64,000 nt of DNA from Saliniramus fredricksonii (GTDB lineage Bacteria; Pseudomonadota; Alphaproteobacteria; Rhizobiales; Beijerinckiaceae): contig NZ_FMBM01000003.1 in assembly GCF_900094735.1 (NCBI RefSeq), positions 310,001 through 374,000 of the forward strand, given 5' to 3'. The position numbers and the translations under genes were made by a program. Position 1 is the stretch's first letter; each line of letters starts with the position of its first letter. Shown piece by piece: positions 37,058-46,693 of the stretch. The notes under the pieces are model-generated. The model saw only the letters and a list, made by a program, of their open reading frames with translations. It was not told the origin of the DNA and ran no database searches.

Positions 37058-37781
37058 GACGGGCTCCGATCAGGAATTCACGATTACCGTCACCGCCGCG
37101 AATCGGCGATTCGATCAGCCCCAGCACCTGCCCGCCCGCATCATCAAGGAGCCGTGCAATGGCGTCGCAGACATCGCGCTGCACGGTTTCATCGCGCACG
37201 ATGCCGCCTTTGCCGAGTGCCGCACGCCCGGCTTCGAATTGTGGTTTGATCAGAAGGATGATCTCCGCAGACGCGGCCAGCAGCGGCAGGACCGGCGGGA
37301 TGACGTGTTTCAGGGATATGAAGCTGACATCCGCCACGAGCAGGTCCGGCGCTTCCGCGAAGGCTTGCGCATCGAGGCTTCGGGCATCGCAGCCCTCCAT
37401 CGCCACGACGCGCGGATCTCCGCCGATGCGCGGATGCAACTGGCCGCGCCCGACATCGACCGCATGGACGCGCCGCGCACCACGCTGCAGCAGAACATCG
37501 GTAAAGCCGCCGGTCGAGGCACCAAGGTCGCAGGCGACACGGTCACGCGGATCAATGGCGAAGGCATCGAGCGCAGCGGCAAGTTTGAGCCCGCCACGCG
37601 AGACATAAGGATGCGGCGGGCTCGCCTCGATTTCGGCATTCTCGGCGATGCTCTCGGAAGCCTTGCGCACGCGGGTGCCATCGGCACTGACGAGACCGGC
37701 CCGAATCGCCTCCTGGGCACGGGCGCGGCTTTCGAAGATACCCCGCGCCACGAGAAGGGTATCGGCGCGGCTGCGTGCCAT
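37050..37781 (-). CDS. tlyA: TlyA family rRNA (cytidine-2'-O)-methyltransferase / hemolysin homologue
   Basis: 243 residues. An N-terminal S4 RNA-binding domain (about 1-60; R-A-D-T-L-L-V-A-R-G-I-F-E-S-R) is followed by an FtsJ-like methyltransferase with Y-V-S-R-G-G-L-K-L, C-D-L-G-A-S-T-G-G-F-T and D-V-S-F-I-S-L. TlyA proteins 2'-O-methylate cytidines in 16S and 23S rRNA in actinobacteria; the target here is assumed by homology. It overlaps the following RNA methyltransferase gene, so the two make an rRNA-modification operon. In many alphaproteobacteria dxs lies upstream; here it does not. Confidence 0.93.
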   Translation of the reverse strand: MARSRADTLLVARGIFESRARAQEAIRAGLVSADGTRVRKASESIAENAEIEASPPHPYVSRGGLKLAAALDAFAIDPRDRVACDLGASTGGFTDVLLQRGARRVHAVDVGRGQLHPRIGGDPRVVAMEGCDARSLDAQAFAEAPDLLVADVSFISLKHVIPPVLPLLAASAEIILLIKPQFEAGRAALGKGGIVRDETVQRDVCDAIARLLDDAGGQVLGLIESPIRGGDGNREFLIGARLG

Positions 37782-37805
37782 GGCGCTGGCTTTCCCGTCT
37801 TCGAA

Positions 37806-38792
37806 TCAGCTGAACTGCGCGTATGCCGTGCGCAGCGCATCCATCAGATCATTGAGGGTGAGACCGAAAAGGGCAAGCCCGCCGATCAGGGCATAATACA
37901 GCGCGATCAGAATGATCGGCACCAGAATCCAGCCGGCAATCTCCTCGACCACGTACCGTCGGCGCCGGCGCTGCCAGCGCCTTTCCTTCGCGGTGAGCTT
38001 CTGGCCCGGCTGACGCGTCGGGCGCATTTCAGGATTTGCGGGGTTTTCCGATCCCTGCGGATTGATATCGGAATCGACGGCATCGGCGGCTCGGGCTGCT
38101 TCCAGCCGCGCGCGTTCGCGTGCCTTTTCCGACCGACGCGCGCGCAATCCGTCAATTCCCGCGCGCCCGGCCGCGGCGGCGGATGCTGCGCCCGTGCTGA
38201 CCAGCACAGCCATCCGGCGAAGCCAGGGCGGCAGCCGGGAATCGTCGTCATGCTCCGCTTGCGAATGCATGTTGCGCGGCATGCGCGGCGGCGCCTGAGG
38301 CATCGGGGCGGCGGGTGGAGCGCCGGGCTGCGCCCAGCCATGGGCCGGTTGCGGGCCACGCGGGTCCTGATAAGCCCGGCTGACCGGATCCACTGGCAGA
38401 TATCCGGGCCCGGGGCTCGGACGATGCGGCACATCGATTGCCTGATCGAGCGCGGAATAGCCGGGGTCATAGGCAGGATGGTAGGTCCCACCATGCGGAT
38501 CGTGCCAGCGCGCCTGCGGATCGGGCGCTGCCTGCGGTGCCGATTGCGGCGCTGCCTGCTGCGGATGCATGCCGGGATCGGGCTGCTGGCCAGGCTGTGA
38601 TGGCGCCCCCGCCGACGGCGGGTCCTCGTACTGCAAGCCTTGCCGGAGGCGCGCCTGATAGCGCGGATCCCGCAGACGCGGGTCTTCCATCGGAAGGTCC
38701 TCGGGCCGGGGATCATCCATGTGCGGTTCCCGCCGCTGCGGATCGCCGGGCGGCGTTGCGGGATGCGGCGGCCTTTGGGGCACGCCACTCAT
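37806..38792 (-). CDS. hypothetical low-complexity protein with one C-terminal membrane helix, coupled to clpA
   Basis: 328 residues. About 1-180 are disordered, rich in proline, glutamine, glycine, tyrosine and aspartate (repeated D-P-R and P-Q). A basic/alanine helical part follows (about 185-280), then a very basic patch (R-R-W-Q-R-R-R-R-R), one strongly hydrophobic helix (about 285-313), and a short polar end. The start overlaps the clpA stop (ATGA), so translation is coupled to ClpA. I do not recognise a family. The basic patch before the helix suggests that the long N-terminal tail is cytoplasmic. Confidence 0.75.
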   Translation of the reverse strand: MSGVPQRPPHPATPPGDPQRREPHMDDPRPEDLPMEDPRLRDPRYQARLRQGLQYEDPPSAGAPSQPGQQPDPGMHPQQAAPQSAPQAAPDPQARWHDPHGGTYHPAYDPGYSALDQAIDVPHRPSPGPGYLPVDPVSRAYQDPRGPQPAHGWAQPGAPPAAPMPQAPPRMPRNMHSQAEHDDDSRLPPWLRRMAVLVSTGAASAAAAGRAGIDGLRARRSEKARERARLEAARAADAVDSDINPQGSENPANPEMRPTRQPGQKLTAKERRWQRRRRRYVVEEIAGWILVPIILIALYYALIGGLALFGLTLNDLMDALRTAYAQFS

Positions 38793-41275
38793 GCGCGCAC
38801 CAAAGGCACCTTGGGAACGGTGCGCACCCCGCCGGGGCCATCACCGCCCTTGTTGCCGCCATCGGGACCGGGCTTGCCGCCGGAACCACCGGATTTCGGC
38901 CTGGATGATTTCGTCGGAGAGGCCCGCTTGCGGCGCGGTTTCTTCGGCTTGGGTCCGATCTCCTTGCGCGGCTTGACCGGACCTTCGGGGAATTCGAAAT
39001 CCAGCTTCGATTCGCCGTTTTCATCCTCGACGACCACGACACGCACGGCACCGCCAGCCTTGAGCTTGCCGAATAACAGGATATCCGCCAGCGGCGTCTT
39101 GATCGATTGCTGGATGACGCGCCCCATCGGGCGTGCACCCATTGTCGGATCGTAGCCGCGCTCCACAAGCCAGTCGCGCGCCGGATCTGAAAGCTCGATC
39201 GTGACATTGCGATCGGCGAGCTGCGCCTCGAGCTGCATCACGAACTTGTCGACCACGCGGTAGATCGTCTCGCGGGGCAGCGCGCCGAAGGAGATCACCG
39301 CATCCAGACGATTGCGGAATTCCGGCGTGAACAGCTTGTTGATCGCTTCCGTATCATCCCCCTCCCGCCGCGTCCGGGTGAAGCCGTAGGCCTGCTTGGC
39401 CAGATCGGCAGCGCCCGCATTCGAGGTCATGATCAGAATCACGTTACGGAAGTCGATCTGCTTGCCGTTATGGTCCGTGAGCTTGCCGTGATCCATCACC
39501 TGCAGAAGGATGTTGAACAGATCCGGATGCGCCTTCTCGATCTCGTCGAGCAGCAGCACGCAATGGGGATGCTGGTCGACGCCGTCCGTCAGAAGCCCGC
39601 CCTGGTCGAAACCGACATAGCCGGGCGGTGCGCCGATCAGGCGGCTCACCGTGTGGCGCTCCATGTATTCCGACATGTCGAAGCGCAACAGCTCGACGCC
39701 AAGCGAGGATGCCAGCTGTCGTGCCACTTCGGTCTTGCCGACGCCGGTGGGGCCGGCAAACAGATAGGAGCCGATCGGCTTGTCCGGCTCGCGCAGACCG
39801 GCGCGGGCCAGCTTGATCGCCGAGGAGAGCGCCCCGATCGCCGCCTCCTGGCCGTAAACGACCGTCTTCAGCTCGGTTTCGAGATTCTCGAGCACCGTGG
39901 CATCGTCCTTGGAAACGGATTTTGGCGGGATCCGCGCCATTGATGCGATGGTCGTCTCGATCTCCTTGACGCTGATCGTCTTGCGCCGCTTGTTCTCCGG
40001 CAACAGCATCTGCGAGGCGCCGGTCTCGTCCAGCACGTCGATCGCCTTGTCCGGCAGCTTGCGGTCGTTGATGTAGCGTGCCGAGAGCTCGACAGCGGCC
40101 TTGACCGCGTCGTTGGAGAAGCGCAGGCCGTGGAATTCCTCGTAATAGGGCTTGAGGCCCTTCATGATCGCGATGGAATCCTCGATCGAGGGCTCGTTCA
40201 CATCGATCTTCTGGAACCGGCGGACGAGGGCGCGGTCCTTCTCGAAATGCTGGCGATATTCCTTGTAGGTGGTCGAGCCGATGCAGCGCAGGGTCCCCTG
40301 CGCCAGAGCCGGCTTGAGCAGATTTGAAGCATCCATGGCCCCGCCGGAGGTGGCGCCGGCACCAATCACGGTATGGATCTCGTCGATGAACATGACCGCG
40401 TTGGGATGCGCCTCGATTTCCTTGACCACCTGCTTCAGGCGCTCCTCGAAATCACCGCGATAGCGGGTTCCGGCCAGCAGGGCGCCCATGTCGAGAGAAT
40501 AGACCGTGGTTCCGGCAAGCACTTCGGGAACCTCGCCCTCATTGATCTTGCGTGCCAGACCTTCAGCGATGGCCGTCTTGCCGACGCCCGGATCGCCGAC
40601 GAGGAGCGGGTTGTTCTTCTGGCGCCGGCAGAGCACCTGAATGGTACGGCGCACTTCGTTTTCGCGCCCGATCAGCGGGTCGATGCGGCCCTGGCGCGCC
40701 TTGGCATTGAGATCGATGCAATAGGCATCAAGCGCATCCGCCTTCTTCTTCTGGCGCTCGCCCTCCTCGCCGGAGCGGCGTTCGGGCGCCTCTTCCTCGC
40801 TGGCGCCGCGCGGCGGGCGCGGCTCCGAGCCGCCGGGACGCTTGGCAATGCCATGGGAGATGTAATTGACCGCGTCATAGCGCGTCATGTCCTGCTCCTG
40901 CAGGAAATACGCGGCATGGCTCTCACGCTCGGCAAAGAGCGAAACCAGCACATTCGCGCCCGTCACCTCCTCGCGGCCCGAGGATTGCACATGAATCACG
41001 GCACGCTGGATCACGCGCTGGAAACCGGCCGTCGGCTTGGCGTCCTGGCCGGCGCCGGTGGCAAGATTGGCCAGTTCGTTATCGACATATTCGACGAGAT
41101 TGGTCTTCAGCGTCGCCATATCGACATTGCAGGCGCGCATCACCGCCGCCGCATCCTGATCGTCGATCAGTGCGAGAAGGAGATGCTCCAGCGTGGCATA
41201 CTCGTGCCGCCGTTCGCCGGCGAGGGCGAGGGCCCGGTGGAGCGCTTGTTCTAGGGAGCGGGAAAAGCTCGGCAA
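38789..41275 (-). CDS. clpA: ATP-dependent Clp protease ATP-binding subunit ClpA
   Basis: 828 residues. The N-domain (1-145) carries two Clp repeats and a divergent linker. AAA module 1 has Walker A G-D-P-G-V-G-K-T and module 2 has G-P-T-G-V-G-K-T; the pore loop, sensor and arginine-finger regions look intact. ClpA unfolds substrates for ClpP and receives N-degron substrates from ClpS, encoded 117 bases upstream on the same strand. The start is TTG 41275, with AGAGG about six bases upstream. After about residue 770 a lysine/glycine/proline-rich tail of about 55 residues extends the protein beyond E. coli ClpA. Confidence 0.95.
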   Translation of the reverse strand: MPSFSRSLEQALHRALALAGERRHEYATLEHLLLALIDDQDAAAVMRACNVDMATLKTNLVEYVDNELANLATGAGQDAKPTAGFQRVIQRAVIHVQSSGREEVTGANVLVSLFAERESHAAYFLQEQDMTRYDAVNYISHGIAKRPGGSEPRPPRGASEEEAPERRSGEEGERQKKKADALDAYCIDLNAKARQGRIDPLIGRENEVRRTIQVLCRRQKNNPLLVGDPGVGKTAIAEGLARKINEGEVPEVLAGTTVYSLDMGALLAGTRYRGDFEERLKQVVKEIEAHPNAVMFIDEIHTVIGAGATSGGAMDASNLLKPALAQGTLRCIGSTTYKEYRQHFEKDRALVRRFQKIDVNEPSIEDSIAIMKGLKPYYEEFHGLRFSNDAVKAAVELSARYINDRKLPDKAIDVLDETGASQMLLPENKRRKTISVKEIETTIASMARIPPKSVSKDDATVLENLETELKTVVYGQEAAIGALSSAIKLARAGLREPDKPIGSYLFAGPTGVGKTEVARQLASSLGVELLRFDMSEYMERHTVSRLIGAPPGYVGFDQGGLLTDGVDQHPHCVLLLDEIEKAHPDLFNILLQVMDHGKLTDHNGKQIDFRNVILIMTSNAGAADLAKQAYGFTRTRREGDDTEAINKLFTPEFRNRLDAVISFGALPRETIYRVVDKFVMQLEAQLADRNVTIELSDPARDWLVERGYDPTMGARPMGRVIQQSIKTPLADILLFGKLKAGGAVRVVVVEDENGESKLDFEFPEGPVKPRKEIGPKPKKPRRKRASPTKSSRPKSGGSGGKPGPDGGNKGGDGPGGVRTVPKVPLVRA

Positions 41276-41392
41276 GGCTGGCCTCTGATCGGTTTGCGGG
41301 ACTTAGGGTCGGACGCGGTTGGGATGTGAAGGACGGCACTGGCAGTTCAAGGTTCTCATGGCATTGCCGGTCCTTCCATCACGGGCACATCA

Positions 41393-41782
41393 TCAGGTCT
41401 TTTCCATGACGCATTGCAGCGGGTGCTGATGCTTGCGGGCATAATCCATCACCTGCGTCACCTTTGTTTCCGCCACTTCGAAGGTGAAGATACCACACTC
41501 CCCCACCCCGTTATGGTGCACATGCAACATGATCCGCGTGGCGTCCTCGCGCGATTTGTGAAAGAACCGCTCGAGAACCGCGATGACGAATTCCATCGGC
41601 GTGTAATCGTCATTGAGCAGCAACACACGGTACAGGCTCGGACGCTTCGTCCGAGGCTGCGTCTTGGTAATGATTCCGGTCGCATCGCGCCCGTCGTCGC
41701 CGTCATCCGGCGCACGCGGGTCGCTGGCATGGACTTCCACTATGCCGGATACGACCCGGTTGAACAGAAACGACCCCATCAT
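41393..41782 (-). CDS. clpS: ATP-dependent Clp protease adaptor ClpS
   Basis: About 129 residues. The core has the N-degron pocket and ClpA-binding features: [17 protein letters not shown] near residue 50, H-V-H-H-N-G at about 85, and A-E-T-K-V closing. It delivers proteins with destabilising N-terminal residues to ClpAP. The first about 45 residues are a disordered extension. The start is uncertain between GTG 41818 and ATGs 41782/41779. It lies directly upstream of clpA, as is usual. Confidence 0.94.
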   Translation of the reverse strand: MMGSFLFNRVVSGIVEVHASDPRAPDDGDDGRDATGIITKTQPRTKRPSLYRVLLLNDDYTPMEFVIAVLERFFHKSREDATRIMLHVHHNGVGECGIFTFEVAETKVTQVMDYARKHQHPLQCVMEKT

Positions 41783-42014
41783 TGTCGACGGCTTGAACTC
41801 CGCTGGTGGAATGATCACGAAGCCCGATGATGAAACGATCGGGCCGCAGGATCAATCCCGTTGATACGCTAATGTAGAGAGGCAGACCCCGCTTCGCCAG
41901 CCCCGTACCGACAGACAGGGCATGCGGCGAAGCGTCATCTGCGCCGCAAACCATTCACCGCCAAGGCAATCGGGGCCCGGAGCGCGCCATGGAATCGTGC
42001 AGGATGCGGTGGCA

Positions 42015-43331
42015 TCACCGGACGCGAACGGCATCGAGCGAAACGATGATATCGACTCCGAATCCGACGGCGCTCTCATCCGTATGCGATTCTCCGATCC
42101 CGAAATCCCGGCGATCGACCCGCACCACCCCATCGGCCGAAGCCCGGTCACCGTCGCGCCGGAGCCTGAAGGGCAGGCTTACCGGCACCTGCGCACCGGC
42201 GAGAGACAGCATGCCGTCTGCCACATGGCCGTCATCGGTTTCACGAATCGTCGCCTCGAAACGCGCACGGGGGTGATTCTCGACATCGAGGAAATCGGCA
42301 CCCTTGGCCTGGCTGGTCACCGAGCCGAGACTCAGACTGTCGACGGCGATCGTCACCGCGACGCTGCCGCGCCGCGTGGCGGGGGCTTGCGGATCATAGA
42401 TGATCTCGGCACGCCAATCGGCGAAGCTGCCGGAAACGGTATCGCCCATCTGGGTCACGTCGAAACCGAGCCGCCCCTCCTCGACACGCCATGACGGTCC
42501 CCCCGTCACGGGTTGATCGGAGACGGATGCGCCATCTGCCGCCTGCGCGACCTGCACCGGCGCATCGCGTGACAGCAGGGCCGGGGCGAGAGCGATGGCG
42601 AGGAAGGCGATGACGAAGGCGGCGAGTGCCCCGGCATGCGCGAAACCGGCATGACCCGTGCGACCGCCCGGATGTTCGGAGGCACAAAACGTGACCCGGC
42701 TGCCGGGCAGCATCCGCCGCAGGGTGTCGTCACGGTCGAGCAGATGATGCTTGAGCGCGCCGCCGACATGCAGAAGCACGCTCGCGGCGAGGATCCTGGT
42801 GAAGAGCCAGTGCACGGCGCCCGCCGCCTCGGCGAAATCCGGCGATTGCGGCACAAGGGGCAGGTCCTGCCCGAGCGGCCACAGGATCGGCGCAAAGCCC
42901 GTCGTCGCCGCGTGATGCATCCAGCCGCTCAGCGGCACGATCACCATGGCGAGATAGAGCGACCAGTGCACCGCCTCCGCCATGAAACGCTCGACCTTGC
43001 GCCCGGGATGCAGGGGCACGGGGCGCCGCTGCGTCAAAGCCCAGAGGATGCGCGCGAGCGCGGCGAAGAAGGCAGCGATGCCCAGCGTCTTGTGAACCGA
43101 GAACAGATTTGCCTTCAGGGCGAATTGCGCCGTGGTCTCGTAAGGCCAGGCATTGGCGATCAGCCCGAGCGGAAAAGCGGCCAGAATGAGCAGCGCCGTC
43201 AGCCAGTGCAGGGCCATGGCCACGCGTCCGTAACGCGCGGCACTGTTTCGCCAGATTGCCGAATTGGACGCCTGCGCTGCCGCATGCGCATCAGTTCTAT
43301 CCAGGCTTGCCTGATCAGATGATTCTGCCAT
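42015..43331 (-). CDS. cytochrome b561 fused to a YceI domain
   Basis: 438 residues. About 20-210 form a cytochrome b561-type membrane domain with histidines in membrane helices (A-L-H-W-L-T, F-S-V-H-K, A-V-H-W-S-L-Y, L-L-H-V-G-G), as expected for two b-type haems. Another membrane segment leads to a periplasmic YceI domain (about 275-438), with F-D-V-T-Q-M-G and G-A-D-F-L-D-V-E-N-H-P as typical strands. YceI domains bind isoprenoids such as ubiquinone, so a quinone-linked redox role is suggested. ATG 43331 follows AGAGG by seven bases. A stand-alone YceI gene lies upstream in the same direction. Confidence 0.92.
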   Translation of the reverse strand: MAESSDQASLDRTDAHAAAQASNSAIWRNSAARYGRVAMALHWLTALLILAAFPLGLIANAWPYETTAQFALKANLFSVHKTLGIAAFFAALARILWALTQRRPVPLHPGRKVERFMAEAVHWSLYLAMVIVPLSGWMHHAATTGFAPILWPLGQDLPLVPQSPDFAEAAGAVHWLFTRILAASVLLHVGGALKHHLLDRDDTLRRMLPGSRVTFCASEHPGGRTGHAGFAHAGALAAFVIAFLAIALAPALLSRDAPVQVAQAADGASVSDQPVTGGPSWRVEEGRLGFDVTQMGDTVSGSFADWRAEIIYDPQAPATRRGSVAVTIAVDSLSLGSVTSQAKGADFLDVENHPRARFEATIRETDDGHVADGMLSLAGAQVPVSLPFRLRRDGDRASADGVVRVDRRDFGIGESHTDESAVGFGVDIIVSLDAVRVR

Positions 43332-43386
43332 GACGGCGCCTCTTTCGGGTTGGTTGCGTGCCGCGAACGGCACGCAGGGGAATGGC

Positions 43387-43989
43387 TCACTCGGCCAGCA
43401 TGGCTTCGATCGAGATCACGACATCGACTTCGTCACTGACGAAGGGGGCGAACATGCCGAGTTCGAAATCACTGCGCATGAGCGTGGTGGTGGCATCAAA
43501 GCCGGCCCATTCGCGCTCTTCCATCGGATGCATGCCCGCAGCGTTGAGCCGGGCATCAAGCACCACCTCGCGGGTGATCTCGTTCAGGGTGAGATCGCCG
43601 GTGATGAGGGCGGTATCTTCGCCGGTGACTGCGATACCGGTCGAGACGAAGCTGACCATCTCGTCATCGGCAGCGTCGAAGAAATCCTCCGACATGAAAT
43701 GCGAAAACCGGGCTTCCCAGCCGGTCAGCATCGAACGTACGGGGAAACTCACCGTGACCGAAGAGGCGGCGGGGTCGTCCTGATCAAAGACGATCTCGCC
43801 ATCGAAGCCGGAGAACAGGCCGTAGGTGGTGGAATAACCCAGATGATCGTAGCTGAAGAGGATCTGGCTGTGGCTGGCATCGAGAACGTAACGGTCGGCG
43901 GCTGCGGCGCCGGAAGCGAAAGGCGCGACGACCAGCGGGGCGATGGCGAGCATCAGGGGAAGGGCAGTACGGCGGAATCTGGCTTGCAT
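43387..43989 (-). CDS. periplasmic YceI family protein
   Basis: 200 residues. A signal peptide ends near AAA-AD (about residue 31). The YceI lipocalin-like barrel follows: Y-V-L-D-A-S-H-S-Q-I-L-F-S-Y-D-H-L-G-Y-S, the E-D-F-F-D-A-A-D-D-E strand and I-T-G-D-L-T-L-N. It binds a polyisoprenoid ligand by family. It stands immediately upstream of the b561-YceI fusion gene, with which it is probably co-transcribed (55-base gap). Confidence 0.92.
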   Translation of the reverse strand: MQARFRRTALPLMLAIAPLVVAPFASGAAAADRYVLDASHSQILFSYDHLGYSTTYGLFSGFDGEIVFDQDDPAASSVTVSFPVRSMLTGWEARFSHFMSEDFFDAADDEMVSFVSTGIAVTGEDTALITGDLTLNEITREVVLDARLNAAGMHPMEEREWAGFDATTTLMRSDFELGMFAPFVSDEVDVVISIEAMLAE

Positions 43990-44314
43990 GAGTTATCTCC
44001 GGAATTCAGGGGTGGCAGCGCGCAATCTTGCGCTGGCGCAGATAATAACGGACCTGCAGCCAATTCAACCGGCGCGACGCCGATGATAATTTGCATATTT
44101 GCAAGAAAATGACGCCTATCGCGGGCCAAAGGTGGCGCGGATAGCTTCGTTAACCATTCTCGCTTACCATTCGTTACCGATACGCCAGATGCGGAGGATT
44201 CCGTCGGATCGATATGCGCCGACGGATGAAACGATGTGGCAGGACAAAAACCCGGAACGCCCGACAGATCTGCGTGTCGGACGCTCCGGACATGTCGGGG
44301 TGCGGGGGTAACTG
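43990..44314. promoter_or_regulatory. divergent intergenic region between yceI and the L,D-transpeptidase gene
   Basis: 325 bases without a convincing gene. It is more AT-rich around 44085-44110, where an inverted repeat TTGCA/TGCAA with a four-base gap (44091-44104) is visible. The region should carry the promoters of both flanking genes; I can assign no exact elements. Confidence 0.5.
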
Positions 44315-44926
44315 ATGCGAATGACAGCGGGGTATGGACGCCGGGGCCTGATCATGGCTGGCCTGACGGCGCTGATCATGGCGCTTGGCGCCTGTACACA
44401 GCATGCTGCGGATGAACATGTGCGTGGTGGCGTTCAGGCCAGCGTGCATGACCTCGACCGGCATATCACGAGCTATGTCTCGGCGCCGAAACCACGCCGC
44501 GTTGTGGATTTCGAGACGCGGGAGCCGCCCGGTTCGATCGTTGTCAGCAATTCCGAGCGCGCGCTCTATCTTGTCCTCGAAGAAGACAAGGCCTATCGCT
44601 ACGGCGTTGGGGTGGGGCGGCAGGGTTTCTCCTGGACCGGGCGCAACCGCGTCAGCATGAAACGGGAATGGCCCGATTGGCGCCCGCCCGCCGCCATGCG
44701 CCGCCGCCAACCCGACCTGCCGGTGCATATGCCGGGCGGTCCGGCCAATCCGCTGGGCGCGCGCGCGCTCTACATCGGCAGCACGCTCTACCGGATCCAC
44801 GGGTCCAACGAGCCGCACACGATCGGCCAGGCCGTGTCCTCCGGCTGCATCCGCATGACCAATGCCGATGTCAGGCATCTGTATGACCGCGTCCGCGTCG
44901 GGGCGCGGGTGGTGGTGCGCAATTAG
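44315..44926 (+). CDS. L,D-transpeptidase (YkuD) lipoprotein
   Basis: 203 residues. A lipoprotein signal with L-G-A-C (Cys27) is followed by a linker and a YkuD domain. His162 and Cys178 are the catalytic residues within IHGSN and S-S-G-C-I-R-M. It forms 3-3 or lipoprotein crosslinks in peptidoglycan. A basic, proline-rich insert (about 115-140) matches the alphaproteobacterial ErfK/YbiS-like type. It is divergent from the YceI gene and convergent with the DUF1989 gene. Confidence 0.93.
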   Translation: MRMTAGYGRRGLIMAGLTALIMALGACTQHAADEHVRGGVQASVHDLDRHITSYVSAPKPRRVVDFETREPPGSIVVSNSERALYLVLEEDKAYRYGVGVGRQGFSWTGRNRVSMKREWPDWRPPAAMRRRQPDLPVHMPGGPANPLGARALYIGSTLYRIHGSNEPHTIGQAVSSGCIRMTNADVRHLYDRVRVGARVVVRN

Positions 44927-44982
44927 CGGGCGGTGCCCACCTGACGGAGTCAGGCCGGGCGCTCTGAATTGCCGTCTGCGCA

Positions 44983-45858
44983 TCACATGCCGTGACTGCG
45001 GTCGTAGCCGTTCATATGCGGCGACCGCCAGCCGGCGGGCGGTGCCTGTGGCTCCAGTATCGTGACTTCGAGCGGATGACAGCGCGCCGCATCGCTCGAA
45101 TGCGTGCTGGAGCAATCGCCGCCGGGACAGGCCGAGAGCACGCCCAGAAGGTCGATCTCGGCAAAGAATTCCAGGAAATCACCCGGACGCACCGGGCTCG
45201 CCTTCATGAAATACTGGCCCGTATCGCGGGTGAATCCGGTGCACATGAACACGTTGAGGACATCGTGGATCTCGGCCTCGACATTGGCAACCGGTTGCCC
45301 GGTATGGCGCGCGAGGGCACGGGTGAGATTCGAGTGGCAGCAATGATGATAATTGTCGCCGCCGCTCAGGAGGTGATGGGTATAGGGGTCGCAGCGCGTG
45401 CCGATGACGTCGTGCACGGCGCCGCCATCGGCATCGATGCCGTACCAGGCCAGCGTATCATGCACGATCGTCGCCATCGGGCGCAGCCGGGGGAAACCCG
45501 ACCATAGCCGGTCGCCCGTACTGATATGCGTGCCGTGGAGCGCACGGGTCTTGCCGGAATAGAAACGCTCCGAGCGGTCGCGCGCATTGAACAGGTTGAG
45601 ATCGCCGACCTGCGGCCCTTCGATCGACCTTATACGAAAGAACCATCCGGCAGGCACCTCGAAACAGCCGGCTTCGCGGGGCGGCACGACGATCGTTTCA
45701 CGCGCGCTGAGCGTTTCGCGGGCGGCACGATAGGCGGCCATGTCCGGTGCCGGCAGGGTGTGCGTGGGATAGCAGATCACGGCGGGTGCCGCACGGCGCG
45801 CGGCGGCATCGGCCGGGGGCGTCGAATCGCGCCTGGACGCAAAAGGATCGCGGATCAT
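44983..45858 (-). CDS. DUF1989 urea carboxylase-associated family protein
   Basis: 291 residues with the DUF1989 pattern. The conserved S-A-R-E-T-I-V-V-P-P-R-E-A-G-C-F-E is near 50-66, then G-D-L-N-L-F-N-A and S-G-x-T-R-A-L-H-G-T-H, the metal-like H-H-C-C-H-S-N near residue 170, and F-M-C-T-G-F. Family members occur near urea carboxylase and allophanate hydrolase genes, and some are guanidine-linked, but none of those genes is in this window, so the role here is open. The start ATG 45858 has no strong ribosome-binding site. Confidence 0.87.
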   Translation of the reverse strand: MIRDPFASRRDSTPPADAAARRAAPAVICYPTHTLPAPDMAAYRAARETLSARETIVVPPREAGCFEVPAGWFFRIRSIEGPQVGDLNLFNARDRSERFYSGKTRALHGTHISTGDRLWSGFPRLRPMATIVHDTLAWYGIDADGGAVHDVIGTRCDPYTHHLLSGGDNYHHCCHSNLTRALARHTGQPVANVEAEIHDVLNVFMCTGFTRDTGQYFMKASPVRPGDFLEFFAEIDLLGVLSACPGGDCSSTHSSDAARCHPLEVTILEPQAPPAGWRSPHMNGYDRSHGM

Positions 45859-45903
45859 CGGGATTGACCTGTGATTTATGATACGCGCCGAGGCGGGAAC
45901 CGT

Positions 45904-46404
45904 TCAGCCTGCGATCGCATCGATCTCCTCATCGCTCAGCCCGCCGGGAACGATCACCACGGGGACCGGATAGGTCGATGCCGCCTTGCCGGCGAGGCTC
46001 GTGACCAGCGGGCCGGGACCTTCGGAGGCGGTACCGGCGGCCAGCACGAGGAAGGAGATGTCTTCGTCCTCCTCGATCACCTTGAGGATTTCACCAGTCT
46101 TGGCGCCCATGCGGATGACGAGTTCCGATTGGACGCCAGCCGCCTCACGCGCGATTTCCGCAGCCTGTTCGAGCCGCTCCTGCGCCTCTTCCTCTGCCTC
46201 TGCACGCATCACGTCTCCCACACCGAGCCATTCGAATCCGTCAGGCGGTTCGGAAACCGAAAGCAGCACCAGCTTGGCACCCAGCCGCGCCACGCGCCGC
46301 GCCGCGAAGCGGACCGCGCGGGCGCATTCGTGGGTCTCGTCAATGATGACAAGGAATTTGGGCCGGTGCCCGGGTTCATAGGAGCGTCGTCGGGAATAGG
46401 CCAT
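45904..46404 (-). CDS. universal stress protein UspA family
   Basis: 166 residues. The USP fold is visible: F-L-V-I-I-D-E-T-H-E at the first strand, V-L-L-S-V near residue 50, and the C-terminal S-L-A-G-K-A-A-S-T-Y-P-V-P-V-V-I-V-P-G. The usual ATP-binding glycine pattern G-x2-G-x9-G-S/T is only partly present, so nucleotide binding is uncertain. ATG 46404 is seven bases after GGAG. It lies downstream of the ATP synthase F1 operon on the same strand, but a 289-base gap argues against co-transcription. Confidence 0.9.
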   Translation of the reverse strand: MAYSRRRSYEPGHRPKFLVIIDETHECARAVRFAARRVARLGAKLVLLSVSEPPDGFEWLGVGDVMRAEAEEEAQERLEQAAEIAREAAGVQSELVIRMGAKTGEILKVIEEDEDISFLVLAAGTASEGPGPLVTSLAGKAASTYPVPVVIVPGGLSDEEIDAIAG

Positions 46405-46693
46405 GAACGGTCTCCGGCGGATAAGCTGCTGTGAAAGCGCCCGATGCTGCACGGCGGAGGCGGGATCGGCAAGAGCAAAGGATGAGCAAGAGCAAAGGGT
46501 GGGCAGTAACAAGGTGTGGGCGGATCGCACAGGCCCTTGGGTGATCGACGGGTCTCGCCGAAGCGCTGCTGCGCCTCGTACCAACGCACGACACCAAGGG
46601 GCGATCCGTGCTACCTGTGTGAATCACCTGTGATTCCGCCTTGCCGGCAGGGAGCCACGCGCCGCAAGAGTGCCGCGCAACAAGCCGACCGGC
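46405..46693. other. intergenic region with short repeats and a large imperfect inverted repeat
   Basis: 289 bases between atpC and the usp gene. A direct repeat AGAGCAAAGG-type occurs near 46470-46500. An imperfect inverted repeat pairs CGGATCGC...CCCTTGG (46521-46542) with CCAAGGG...GATCCG (46593-46608), giving a possible stem with a five-base bulge. No T-run follows. No gene is seen. Confidence 0.45.

Noticed and set aside
44099-44311. 70-codon frame before the L,D-transpeptidase gene
   Set aside because: No ribosome-binding site and no protein-like composition; the region better fits a divergent promoter.
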